Assembly (NCBI GenBank): GCA_005881235.1 | Contig: VBEQ01000043.1 | Coordinates: forward strand, 1 to 25,349 | DNA from: Chloroflexota bacterium | GTDB lineage: Bacteria; Chloroflexota; Dormibacteria; CF-121 | DNA length: 25,349 bases | Direction of reading: 5' to 3' | Shown here: in pieces, positions 14,257 to 21,089 of the stretch | Layout: every line of letters begins with the position of its first letter | Position numbering within the stretch: position 1 is the stretch's first letter | Notes under the pieces: model-generated | Databases searched by the model: none | Told to the model about the DNA's origin: nothing | What the model saw: the letters and a program-made list of their open reading frames with translations, nothing else | Program-made: the position numbers and the translations under genes

Positions 14257-15194
14257 TTGCCGGCCGCGATCTTCATGTCCCGGTTATAGGCATCGATCAG
14301 CGGCTGGAAGAGCGCTTTGGTCGCGGTCTCGCCGGCGGTCCAATCGGTCTTGCTGAGAGCGGCCGCGTCAGCCTCGAGGGCGGCCTCAGCCTTCTGCACG
14401 GCGGCGGCATCGCTCGCGTCGACCGCCGCCACCAGCGCCTGGATGTCACTCAGCGCATGCTGAATCGTCTTCAGGGCCGGAACCAGTTCGGCCGGTACGG
14501 CGGGTGGCTGGGCCAGGTCGATCGCTTTCTGCATGTTGGCGCCGGTGCCGGGTAACTGTGCCTTGACGCCGGCGATGTCGTTCGCGGTCCCCGCCTTTCC
14601 GATCGCCTCGAAGCCGGCCATCGCGTCGAGGAAGGGATCGACGAACGCGAACTCCTTCGTATACAGGTCGATGCCCGTCTGGGCTGTCTTGAGCGCGGAC
14701 AAGGCGGCGTCGACGCGCTGCCGATGACGGTCGAGCGTTCCCCCTTCTGGCAGCGTCAGAAACGAGCTCCTCAGGTCGGGACGCACCCGGTCGAGTGCGG
14801 CCCGATCACTCGACACCATGGCCTGCCACTTCACGACCTTCTGTTTGTCGGTAGCCACGGCGGCCTTGGCCGCCGGAATGTCGGGGTTGTCGGATGTGAG
14901 ATCGATGCCTTTAAACGGATCATTGCTGAAGCTGTCGACCATGTCGTTGTTGTGGCTGACCGCCGTGTGGAGGGCGCTGTCGGCCCGTGCGACCGGGCCG
15001 CCCGCCGCCGCCGCGCCACCGAGAACGTAGCCGATGATCACCACGAAGACCAGCGCGATGCCGCCGATGATCAGCCACCGGCGCCCGGATCGCCTCCGGC
15101 CGCCATCCGCCACCGGAGCCTGCGCCGGTTCCGGGGCGATCGCGGTTTCGGACGATGGCGTCGACGCCGCGAGTGGACCTTCAACCTCTGTCAT
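14253..15194 (-). CDS. Membrane-anchored helical protein, unknown function
   Basis: A 313-residue protein with a Pro/Ala/Ser-rich cytoplasmic N-terminus, a basic stretch GGRRRSGRRW, one membrane helix (LIIGGIALVFVVIIGYVLGG) and a long extracytoplasmic, mostly helical and alanine-rich domain (for example DSALHTAVSHNNDMVDSF and AALSALKTAQTGIDLYTKEF). I do not recognise a family. The ATG at 15194 is preceded by AGGGAGGG six bases upstream, one of the best ribosome-binding sites in the window, so the longer open frame to 15245 is not needed. A good promoter lies at 15234-15262. It converges on lspA with overlapping stops. Confidence 0.75.
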   Translation of the reverse strand: MTEVEGPLAASTPSSETAIAPEPAQAPVADGGRRRSGRRWLIIGGIALVFVVIIGYVLGGAAAAGGPVARADSALHTAVSHNNDMVDSFSNDPFKGIDLTSDNPDIPAAKAAVATDKQKVVKWQAMVSSDRAALDRVRPDLRSSFLTLPEGGTLDRHRQRVDAALSALKTAQTGIDLYTKEFAFVDPFLDAMAGFEAIGKAGTANDIAGVKAQLPGTGANMQKAIDLAQPPAVPAELVPALKTIQHALSDIQALVAAVDASDAAAVQKAEAALEADAAALSKTDWTAGETATKALFQPLIDAYNRDMKIAAGN

Positions 15195-15233
15195 CGATAC
15201 CCTCCCTGGCCTCAATGGGCCTTTCCCGCTGCC

Positions 15234-15262
15234 AGACTCACGCAAAATCCCAAGCGTGTCAA
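15234..15262 (-). promoter_or_regulatory. Sigma-70-like promoter of the membrane-anchored unknown
   Basis: On the minus strand a perfect TTGACA (15257-15262) is separated by 17 bases from GAGTCT (15234-15239). The -10 keeps the A at position 2 and T at position 6. It leaves a leader of roughly 30 bases with a strong Shine-Dalgarno before the ATG at 15194. Confidence 0.55.
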
Positions 15263-15284
15263 TAGCGACTGCGTCTTCTGAGCC

Positions 15285-15313
15285 TTGTCAGCCTGATCAC
15301 TGCCGGTTAGGCT
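15285..15313 (+). promoter_or_regulatory. Sigma-70-like promoter of the GAF-like gene
   Basis: TTGTCA (15285-15290), a 17-base spacer and TAGGCT (15308-15313). Transcription would start near 15320, just before GGAGGAGG (15321-15328), which makes a GTG at 15337 the natural start of the downstream gene. It is back to back with the minus-strand promoter at 15234-15262. Confidence 0.5.
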
Positions 15314-15336
15314 GGATGTCGGAGGAGGCAGCCAGA

Positions 15337-15834
15337 GTGGAACGCCCGCTTGCGCCGGCGCGGGAGCCGGATCCGATCATCCAGACAAGCCATGTCCGCG
15401 AGATGGCGGCCAACCTTCTGCTGGGACGCGCGCTGCAGATGCTGGAGGCGGCCGGCGGCATGGTCGTCTTCTGGGACGCGGAGGGTCGCTGGAACAAGGA
15501 CAGCTTCGCCCTCCCCGGTCGGCCGGACCGGCTCGAGGAGCTGGCACCGGTGCTCGAGGCGCTCCTCGAGTGGACCCTGTACACGGAGAAACCGGTCGTC
15601 ATCCATGACCTGCGGCAGAGTCGCTGGTCTCGACACCTGCTCCACGGCGCCGAGCCGCCGGCCGGCGCGGTGGCGGCGACGCCGATGGCGCAGCGGGGCG
15701 CCATCTGGGGCGCGGTTGCCGTCTACCGAGCGGAGCCGGTCGACGCGGCGATGGACCTGCTGGGGCAGCTTGCTGAACTGGCCACCGAGCCGCTCAGCTC
15801 GCTCGGCTCGGCCCGGCCCGAGGGCGTCAGCTGA
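15337..15834 (+). CDS. GAF-like small protein
   Basis: A 165-residue cytoplasmic protein that looks like a single GAF-type sensor domain. A leading helix (REMAANLLLGRALQMLEAAG) is followed by a strand GMVVFWDAEGRW, the central TEKPVVIHDLRQSRWSRHLL typical of GAF domains, and AAVAATPMAQRGAIWGAVAVYRAEP. No output domain is attached. An ATG at 15316 is in frame, but it lies only two bases past the -10 box. GTG 15337 has GGAGGAGG eight bases upstream and downstream of the predicted transcription start, so I use it. The ligand is unknown. Confidence 0.65.
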   Translation: MERPLAPAREPDPIIQTSHVREMAANLLLGRALQMLEAAGGMVVFWDAEGRWNKDSFALPGRPDRLEELAPVLEALLEWTLYTEKPVVIHDLRQSRWSRHLLHGAEPPAGAVAATPMAQRGAIWGAVAVYRAEPVDAAMDLLGQLAELATEPLSSLGSARPEGVS

Positions 15835-15872
15835 GGCAGTCTCGACGCCTCCCCTCCGTATCATGAGCGCCG

Positions 15873-16958
15873 ATGCGAGGTGATCAATCGGCGGGGCGGC
15901 TGGCCGCCTTGCGCGGGCGCCTGGTGGACCTCGAGCTTGACGGCGTGGTCATCACGACGCCCGAGAACATCCGCTACCTCTCGGGCTTCAGCGGCACCCT
16001 CGGCTATTTGGTCATCGGTCGAGCCGCCGCGGAAATCCTCGGCGACAGCCGCTACTGGCTTCAGATGGAAGCCGAAGCTCCAGGCTTCACGCTCATCCGA
16101 TCCGGGCCGTCGCACGGCCTCTGGGCGCTGGTCGCGCAGCGTCTCAAGGCCCTCGAGCTTCGGCGGGTCGGCTTCGAGTCGCAGCATCTCACGTTCGATC
16201 AGCACCAGCGGCTTTCAGCCGCGCTGCCTGGCGAACACACGCTGGTGGCTGTCACGGGCCTGGTGGAGGAGCTGCGGATCGTCAAGGCGCCCGAGGAAGT
16301 CGAACTGCTGCGGTCGGTCAGCGCGATCGCCGGGCGTGCCTTCGATCGAGTCCGCGGGGCGATCCGGCCGGGGCTGCGCGAGCGCGACGTCGCGTTCTTG
16401 CTGGAGCAGACCTTCCGCGAGCTGGGAGCCGATGGTCCAGCCTTCGAGACGATCGTTGCCGCCGGGGAACGCGGCGCCCTGCCGCACGGCCGCGCCTCCG
16501 ACCGGGTGCTGGAGCGCGGCGACATGGTGGTGGTGGATTTCGGCGCGACCGCCGCCGGCTACCACAGCGATACCACGCGGACGATCGTCGTCGGCGAGCC
16601 GAGCCCCGAGCAAGCCCGCGTCATCGAGGCGGTCCGTCAGGCGCAGCTCGAATCGATCGCCCTGATGAAGCCGGGTGCGGCCGCGGATGCCGTCGACCGG
16701 CGTGCCCGCGAGGTGCTCGCCGGCGAGACCCACGCCTTCGGCCACGGCCTGGGGCACGGCATCGGATTGCAGGTGCACGAGCGGCCCTTCCTGTCGCCCA
16801 CCGACCACACGCCGCTGCGGGCCGGGATGGTGATCACCAACGAGCCAGGGATCTACATTCCGGGCTGGGGTGGCGTCCGGCTCGAGGAAATGGTGCTCAT
16901 CACCGAGACCGGCCCGGAGGTGCTGACTGCAGCCTCCTGGGAAATCGGCGTCGGATGA
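15873..16958 (+). CDS. M24 family metallopeptidase (Xaa-Pro aminopeptidase)
   Basis: A 361-residue creatinase/prolidase-type aminopeptidase. The N-terminal creatinase-like domain holds ITTPENIRYLSGFSG. The pita-bread catalytic domain has all five metal ligands: Asp222 (VVVDFGA), Asp233 (YHSDTTRT), His295 (GHGLGHGIGL), Glu324 (TNEPGIYI) and Glu338 (VRLEEMV). It likely removes N-terminal residues ahead of proline in cytoplasmic peptides. The ATG at 15873 follows TATCAT (15859-15864) by eight bases with no Shine-Dalgarno, again implying a leaderless mRNA. The stop overlaps the next gene as ATGA (16955-16958). Confidence 0.93.
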   Translation: MRGDQSAGRLAALRGRLVDLELDGVVITTPENIRYLSGFSGTLGYLVIGRAAAEILGDSRYWLQMEAEAPGFTLIRSGPSHGLWALVAQRLKALELRRVGFESQHLTFDQHQRLSAALPGEHTLVAVTGLVEELRIVKAPEEVELLRSVSAIAGRAFDRVRGAIRPGLRERDVAFLLEQTFRELGADGPAFETIVAAGERGALPHGRASDRVLERGDMVVVDFGATAAGYHSDTTRTIVVGEPSPEQARVIEAVRQAQLESIALMKPGAAADAVDRRAREVLAGETHAFGHGLGHGIGLQVHERPFLSPTDHTPLRAGMVITNEPGIYIPGWGGVRLEEMVLITETGPEVLTAASWEIGVG

Positions 16959-17614
16959 CGCCGGCGGAGGCGCTGCGCGAAAAGCTCGCCGTTGCGGTCT
17001 TTCCCGACGATCTCTTCGGGGAGAACTGCTATCTGATCCGGCGGCGCGACACGACGTCTGCCCTCGTTGTCGATCCGGGATTGCAGGTCGAGCGCGTGCT
17101 GGGACGCGTTCGCCAGGACGGACTGACCGTGGAGCGCATCCTCGTGACCCATGGGCACATTGACCACGTCGGCGGTGTACCCCAAGTGCATCGCGAAACC
17201 GGCGCGCCGATCGCGATGCATCCCGATGATCTCGCCATCCTCGACTGGGAGCGATTCGGCCAGATGCCCTTTGTGCCCAGCGGTTTTACGCCCTTTTCCA
17301 TTGATACAAGGCTGGCCCACGGTACGGCCCTGTCGTTCCAGGACATGAGCCTCCGGGTGCTGCACACGCCAGGCCACACCCAGGGATCGGTCTGCTTTCT
17401 TTTCGGGCTGGACTGCTTTGCGGGTGACACCCTCTTCCAGCGTGGCATCGGCCGGACCGACCTGCCCGGTGGGGATACGCAGAAGATCATTTTCAGCATC
17501 CGTAACGTGCTCTACCACCTGCCGCCGAAAACCGTGGTCTATCCGGGCCATGGGCCGTCGACGACCATCGAAGAAGAGATGCTGTTGAATCCTTTTGTTC
17601 CCTCCGATCGCTGA
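16955..17614 (+). CDS. MBL-fold hydrolase (glyoxalase II-like)
   Basis: A 219-residue metallo-beta-lactamase-fold hydrolase of the glyoxalase II-like group. The metal site is complete: THGHIDH (His66, His68, Asp70, His71), His141 in TPGHTQGS, Asp158 in FAGDTLF and His199 in YPGHGPST. The FAGDTLFQRGIGRTDLPGGD stretch is characteristic of the small hydroxyacylglutathione-hydrolase-like proteins found widely in bacteria. It is translationally coupled to the M24 peptidase (ATGA) and its stop abuts the next GTG. The substrate is probably a thioester, but this cannot be told from sequence alone. Confidence 0.9.
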   Translation: MTPAEALREKLAVAVFPDDLFGENCYLIRRRDTTSALVVDPGLQVERVLGRVRQDGLTVERILVTHGHIDHVGGVPQVHRETGAPIAMHPDDLAILDWERFGQMPFVPSGFTPFSIDTRLAHGTALSFQDMSLRVLHTPGHTQGSVCFLFGLDCFAGDTLFQRGIGRTDLPGGDTQKIIFSIRNVLYHLPPKTVVYPGHGPSTTIEEEMLLNPFVPSDR

Positions 17615-18511
17615 GTGCGCATCGCTTCGCTGCTGCCCAGCGCCACCGAGATCGTCTGCGCGCTTGGCCTGGAGAACGAGCTGGTGGCCGTCACCCATGA
17701 ATGCGACTACCCCGACTCGGTCCGGGACAAGCCGGTGCTCACCCGCAGCGTCCTGTCGGGCGCGAGTTCGGGTGCCGAGGTCGATCGGCACATTCGCGAG
17801 CTCGTCCACGAGGGCAGCAGCATCTACGCGCTCGATGCGCCGCTCCTGGAGGCGCTCCGCCCCGACCTGATCCTCACGCAAGAGCTCTGCGAGGTCTGCG
17901 CCGTCTCCTATCCGATCGTGGAACGGGCCGTACGCCGGCTGGGTTCCTCGCCGCAGCTCGTCTCGCTCGAACCGGAGACCATTGAGGACGTCTTCGAGAA
18001 CATCCGCGTTGTTGGTAGGCTGGCGGGCCGGTCCGCTATCGCGGAGCGCGTCTGCGATTCGCTTCGACGGCGCGTCGCCGCTGTCGAGCAGCGCGTTGCC
18101 GGGCGGCCCCGGCGACGAGTGGTGTGCCTCGAATGGGTCGACCCGCCCTTCAACTGCGGTCACTGGACTCCGGAGCTCGTCACCATTGCCGGCGGCGACG
18201 AGCGGCTTGGCGTGGCGCGCCGGCCGGCGCATGCCATCGACTGGCAGCAGGTGATCGACGCCGATCCCGAGGTCGTGGTCGTCATGGCGTGTGGTTTTTC
18301 CCTCGAGCGCAGCTTGCGCGAGGTCGAAACCGCAGGCGGGCGCTTTGAGGCGCTGCGAGCGCAGATCTGGGTGGTTGACGGCAACGCCTTCTTCAGCCGC
18401 CCCGGTCCTCGACTGGTCGACAGCGTGGAGATCATGGCGGGCATCCTTCACCCGGGCGCCGTCGATGCGCCGCACCCGTCGGCGGCCCGGCGACTCGGGT
18501 TGGTGGCCTAG
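17615..18511 (+). CDS. Cobalamin-binding protein, BtuF-like, without signal peptide
   Basis: A 298-residue protein of the class III periplasmic-binding fold (BtuF/FhuD-like). It opens RIASLLPSATEIVCALGLEN followed by ELVAVTHECDYPD, the pattern of the group annotated as cobalamin-binding protein. It ends with VDGNAFFSRPGPRLVDSVEI, also typical. Unlike a true transport receptor it has no signal peptide or lipobox: the fold begins at residue 2, so the protein is probably cytoplasmic. The GTG start directly follows the MBL stop (TGA-GTG). No BtuC or BtuD gene is nearby, so a role in cobalamin uptake is not supported here. The stop overlaps that of the convergent small gene. Confidence 0.8.
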   Translation: MRIASLLPSATEIVCALGLENELVAVTHECDYPDSVRDKPVLTRSVLSGASSGAEVDRHIRELVHEGSSIYALDAPLLEALRPDLILTQELCEVCAVSYPIVERAVRRLGSSPQLVSLEPETIEDVFENIRVVGRLAGRSAIAERVCDSLRRRVAAVEQRVAGRPRRRVVCLEWVDPPFNCGHWTPELVTIAGGDERLGVARRPAHAIDWQQVIDADPEVVVVMACGFSLERSLREVETAGGRFEALRAQIWVVDGNAFFSRPGPRLVDSVEIMAGILHPGAVDAPHPSAARRLGLVA

Positions 18512-18669
18512 CCGCCGAAGGCGAAGCGAAAGAAGGCGGCGGCGATCAGGAGCAGCAGGATGCCGCCCCCGAGCAGCAAGATGAGCGCGGCGAGCGTGAA
18601 GCCGATGGCGCGGCCGAAGGCGAGCCGCAACTCCTCCTCGGCGGTGCGGTCCTCGCCGGTATCAGTCAT
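18508..18669 (-). CDS. Small single-helix membrane protein
   Basis: A 53-residue protein with a charged N-terminus (TDTGEDRTAEEELRLAFGRA) and one strongly hydrophobic helix (IGFTLAALILLLGGGILLLL) running into AAAFFRFAFGG. The ATG at 18669 overlaps the stop of the upstream gene as ATGA (18666-18669), which supports it as a real, translationally coupled gene. A longer open frame upstream only reads through that neighbour. Function unknown. Confidence 0.65.
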   Translation of the reverse strand: MTDTGEDRTAEEELRLAFGRAIGFTLAALILLLGGGILLLLIAAAFFRFAFGG

Positions 18670-19115
18670 CGGAGTGACAATCTCGCCGCCCTTTCCACAC
18701 CGGGGGCGGCTGATGGAAAGGGACCGCGCGGCGGACCCAAATCGGACAGGGTCCAGTGGTCGACCATGGCCAGCCCCGCCTCGAGCTGCTGCGTAAGGGT
18801 GGCCGACGGCGCACGCCGGTCGTAGACGCCGATTTTCTCCGAGCGCAGGCGGCGGGTTTGCGTCGCCTGGTCGTCGACCCACCAGGTGGCGCTGACGTCG
18901 AGGACGTGGCCGGTGCGCTCCCGGTAGCTGATGGTGAGGACGGCCTGGCCACCCACCCGGCGGCCAAAGCGCAGCTCCCAGGATGGCTTCCCCCGCCGGT
19001 AGCGGTCGATCAGCAGATCGTGCTCGCGGGCAAAGGCCTCGACCGCCGGTGCCACCGCGCGGAAGGCGTCCACGATCTGGGTGGGGATGGGCGAGAGCCG
19101 GGTGGTGGGCGCCAC
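18666..19115 (-). CDS. Conserved hypothetical protein, 149 residues
   Basis: A soluble 149-residue protein I do not recognise. It begins with a helical segment (TQIVDAFRAVAPAVEAFARE), then a strand-rich part (SWELRFGRRVGGQAVLTISY and TGHVLDVSATWWVDD). The start is GTG 19115, seven bases after TAGAAT (19123-19128 on the minus strand), consistent with a leaderless mRNA. It is coupled to the small membrane protein by an ATGA overlap, so the pair may work together. It diverges from the CoA-binding gene across 51 bases that contain the dyad motif. Confidence 0.7.
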   Translation of the reverse strand: MAPTTRLSPIPTQIVDAFRAVAPAVEAFAREHDLLIDRYRRGKPSWELRFGRRVGGQAVLTISYRERTGHVLDVSATWWVDDQATQTRRLRSEKIGVYDRRAPSATLTQQLEAGLAMVDHWTLSDLGPPRGPFPSAAPGVERAARLSLR

Positions 19116-19122
19116 GAGGCGA

Positions 19123-19160
19123 ATTCTAGGTCAGGCTTGCGGGATTCTCGCCTGTAGAGT
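19123..19160 (+). promoter_or_regulatory. Divergent promoter region with dyad motif (copy B)
   Basis: GTCAGGCTTGCGGGATT followed by CTCGCCTG (19130-19154) matches the tmk-promoter motif at 21 of 25 positions, with the palindrome slightly decayed. On the plus strand it is followed at once by TAGAGT (19155-19160), six bases before the GTG of the CoA-binding gene. That is the same placement as in the tmk promoter. On the minus strand TAGAAT (19123-19128) serves the divergent 149-residue gene. The motif lies between the two -10 boxes. Confidence 0.5.
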
Positions 19161-19166
19161 GGATAC

Positions 19167-19577
19167 GTGGACCCGCAGGTGGTCGACGTCGCGGAAAAGA
19201 TCCTGAACTGGGCGAGGACGATTGCCGTCGTGGGGCTCAGCGCCAATCCGCACCGTCCCAGCCACGGCGTCGCGCGTTACCTGCAACGGGCGGGCTATCG
19301 CATCATCCCGGTCAATCCCAATCTCAAGGAGGTCCTGGGCGAGCGCGCCTATCCCGGCTTGCGTGACATCGCGCAGCCGGTCGATGTCGTCGACGTCTTT
19401 CGGCGATCGGAGTTCGTGGGCCCGATCGTGGACGACGCCATCGCCATCACGGCGGGCGCCGTCTGGCTCCAGGACGGCGTTATCGACGAGGCCGCCGCCG
19501 CACGGGCTCGAGCCGCCGGGCTGGACGTGGTCATGGACGACTGCATGATGCGCCGTCACGCCCGTTTGCTTCGCTAA
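19167..19577 (+). CDS. CoA-binding domain protein (YccU-like)
   Basis: A 136-residue Rossmann-fold protein of the CoA-binding 2 family. The nucleotide-binding start is TIAVVGLSANPHRPSHGVAR (18-37), followed by YLQRAGYRIIPVNPN and LRDIAQPVDVVDVFRR, then the typical ending VVMDDCMMRRHARL. Such stand-alone domains bind CoA or related thioesters; their physiological role is poorly defined. The GTG at 19167 lies six bases after TAGAGT, so the mRNA is probably leaderless. The stop overlaps the end of the convergent dehydrogenase gene. Confidence 0.92.
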   Translation: MDPQVVDVAEKILNWARTIAVVGLSANPHRPSHGVARYLQRAGYRIIPVNPNLKEVLGERAYPGLRDIAQPVDVVDVFRRSEFVGPIVDDAIAITAGAVWLQDGVIDEAAAARARAAGLDVVMDDCMMRRHARLLR

Positions 19578-20692
19578 GCCAGCCGCGCTCGCAATCGTTC
19601 CTCGGCGATCTCCTCAGCCGCGCGGCGACTCGACACCCGCTCGCGCCCAGCGCGTTCCAGCAGTTGACGCGTCGTGCTTCGAAGCTGGCGGCTGGTCACG
19701 CTGAAGATCGAGTCGAGGTTGGGCTCGAGACGCTTCTCGAGCAGCCCACAGAAGAGGAACGCCGCCGCGGCGTTCGCGACGAAGTCGGGGAGGACGACGA
19801 CGCCGCGCTGCTCCAGGGCGTGCTCCGCCTCGTCGGTCACCGGGTTATTCGCCCCTTCGACCAGCAGTCGGCAGCGGATGCCGGCCTGATTGTCGGCGCG
19901 GATCGCGTGACCGATGGCAGCGGGGATCATGACGTCGACCGGATGCTGGAGCCAGGCCGGCTCCGGTTCGCAGCGTGTTCCCGGTAAAAGCCGCCGGCGG
20001 TCGATCCGTCCGAAACGGTCGCGGATGGAGAGCAGGTGGGGAACATCGAGCCCGTTTTCGTCGAGGATCGTTCCTTCGATATCCGCAACCACGGTAAGGC
20101 GCACCCCCGCCCGATCGAGGTAGCGGGCTGCAGCTCCGCCGACGTTGCCGAATCCCTGGAGAGCGACCGTCGCTCCCTTGAGTGGCATGCCGAGCACGTC
20201 GGCTGCCTCCATGGTGCATTCCGCCACGCCGTACCCCGCCATCAATTCGGTGATCGGAACGCCATCGTTTCTCAGCGCCAGAGCCTGTTTGACACGCTGC
20301 AGCCCGGCGCCGCCTTCGGCCTTGAATCCGGCCTGGAGCGGATGCGTCAGGCCCACCAACTGGCAGGCGGCGATGATGTCGTCTTCGCGGGTGCCGAGAT
20401 CGGCGCCGGTGGCGTAACGCTCCGCGATGAAGGGACGGATGGCGTCGATGAAGCCACGCAGCACGGCAGGCGCCTCCGGCGACGACGGATCGTAATCGAT
20501 CCCTGACTTCGCGCCGCCGTAGGGAATGTCGAGCACGGCCATCTTGTGAGACATGGTGCGGGCCAGGTCGGTGACCTCATCGACGGTGACGCCGGGACGC
20601 ATGCGGATTCCGCCGGAACACATCTCACCAATGAGACGGTCGATGACGAACCACCCGCGGGCGCCGGTCGCCTGATCGTGCCATTCACTCAC
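19574..20692 (-). CDS. Glu/Leu/Phe/Val-type amino-acid dehydrogenase
   Basis: A 372-residue NAD(P)-dependent dehydrogenase of the ELFV superfamily, which oxidatively deaminates amino acids. The dimerisation/catalytic domain shows MAVLDIPYGGAKSGIDYDP with the catalytic Lys62 (residue numbers from GTG 20692). The Rossmann domain starts VALQGFGNVGGAAARYL (177-193) and contains LLVEGANNPVTDEAE and VLPDFVANAAA. It is shorter at the N-terminus than classical glutamate dehydrogenases (about 410-420). In frame upstream of GTG 20692 is IPPLTPYLV, which looks like genuine family sequence, so a CTG at 20720-20722, overlapping the csaA stop as CTGA, may be the real start. Substrate specificity cannot be called. 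Confidence 0.9.
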   Translation of the reverse strand: MSEWHDQATGARGWFVIDRLIGEMCSGGIRMRPGVTVDEVTDLARTMSHKMAVLDIPYGGAKSGIDYDPSSPEAPAVLRGFIDAIRPFIAERYATGADLGTREDDIIAACQLVGLTHPLQAGFKAEGGAGLQRVKQALALRNDGVPITELMAGYGVAECTMEAADVLGMPLKGATVALQGFGNVGGAAARYLDRAGVRLTVVADIEGTILDENGLDVPHLLSIRDRFGRIDRRRLLPGTRCEPEPAWLQHPVDVMIPAAIGHAIRADNQAGIRCRLLVEGANNPVTDEAEHALEQRGVVVLPDFVANAAAAFLFCGLLEKRLEPNLDSIFSVTSRQLRSTTRQLLERAGRERVSSRRAAEEIAEERLRARLA

Positions 20693-20718
20693 GAGGTATG
20701 GGGTCAGCGGCGGAATGC

Positions 20719-21066
20719 TCAGAAGACCCGACCTCCGAGCGGAACGTCGACGGTTGGCGCGAGCAGTACGACAGCGCCGTCCGGATCGGGAACGCCCAGG
20801 ACGAGGACCTCGGAGCGTACCGGACCGATCTGTCGCGCCGGAAAGTTGAGGACCGCGATGACCAGCTTGCCGCGCAGATCCTCCGGGCGGTAATGCACCG
20901 TCAACTGAGCGCTACAGCGCCGGGTGCCAAGTGGCCCGAAATCGATGCGAAGCTTATAGGCGGGCTTGCGGGCTTCCGGAAAGGGCTCGGCCTCGAGGAC
21001 CCGGCCGACGCGCATGTCGACCCGCTCGAAGTCCGAGATGTCAATGATGGTCGCCTCGCCCAACAT
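20719..21066 (-). CDS. csaA: tRNA-binding domain protein CsaA
   Basis: A 115-residue OB-fold protein of the CsaA/Trbp111 family. It reads ISDFERVDMRVGRVLEAEPF, then AYKLRIDFGPLGTRRCSAQL and LRGKLVIAVLNFPARQIGPV followed by RSEVLVLGV, which is the complete signature. Length is close to the usual 110. CsaA was described as having chaperone-like, secretion-related activity in Bacillus; the fold binds tRNA. The start ATG (21064-21066) diverges from the aminotransferase gene; a CACACT/TACACT box lies just upstream on the minus strand. The dehydrogenase gene follows directly, so the two are likely co-transcribed. Confidence 0.93.
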   Translation of the reverse strand: MLGEATIIDISDFERVDMRVGRVLEAEPFPEARKPAYKLRIDFGPLGTRRCSAQLTVHYRPEDLRGKLVIAVLNFPARQIGPVRSEVLVLGVPDPDGAVVLLAPTVDVPLGGRVF

Positions 21067-21089
21067 GCCTAGTGTAGTGTGCCCAAGGT
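21067..21089. promoter_or_regulatory. Overlapping divergent promoters of csaA and the aminotransferase gene
   Basis: Only 23 bases separate the two start codons. TAGTGT occurs twice in overlap (21070-21075 and 21075-21080). The second copy lies nine bases before the plus-strand ATG at 21090. The same bases read on the minus strand as CACACT and TACACT, nine and four bases before the csaA ATG. Both genes would have very short or no leaders, and RNA polymerase could hardly use both directions at once. Confidence 0.4.
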
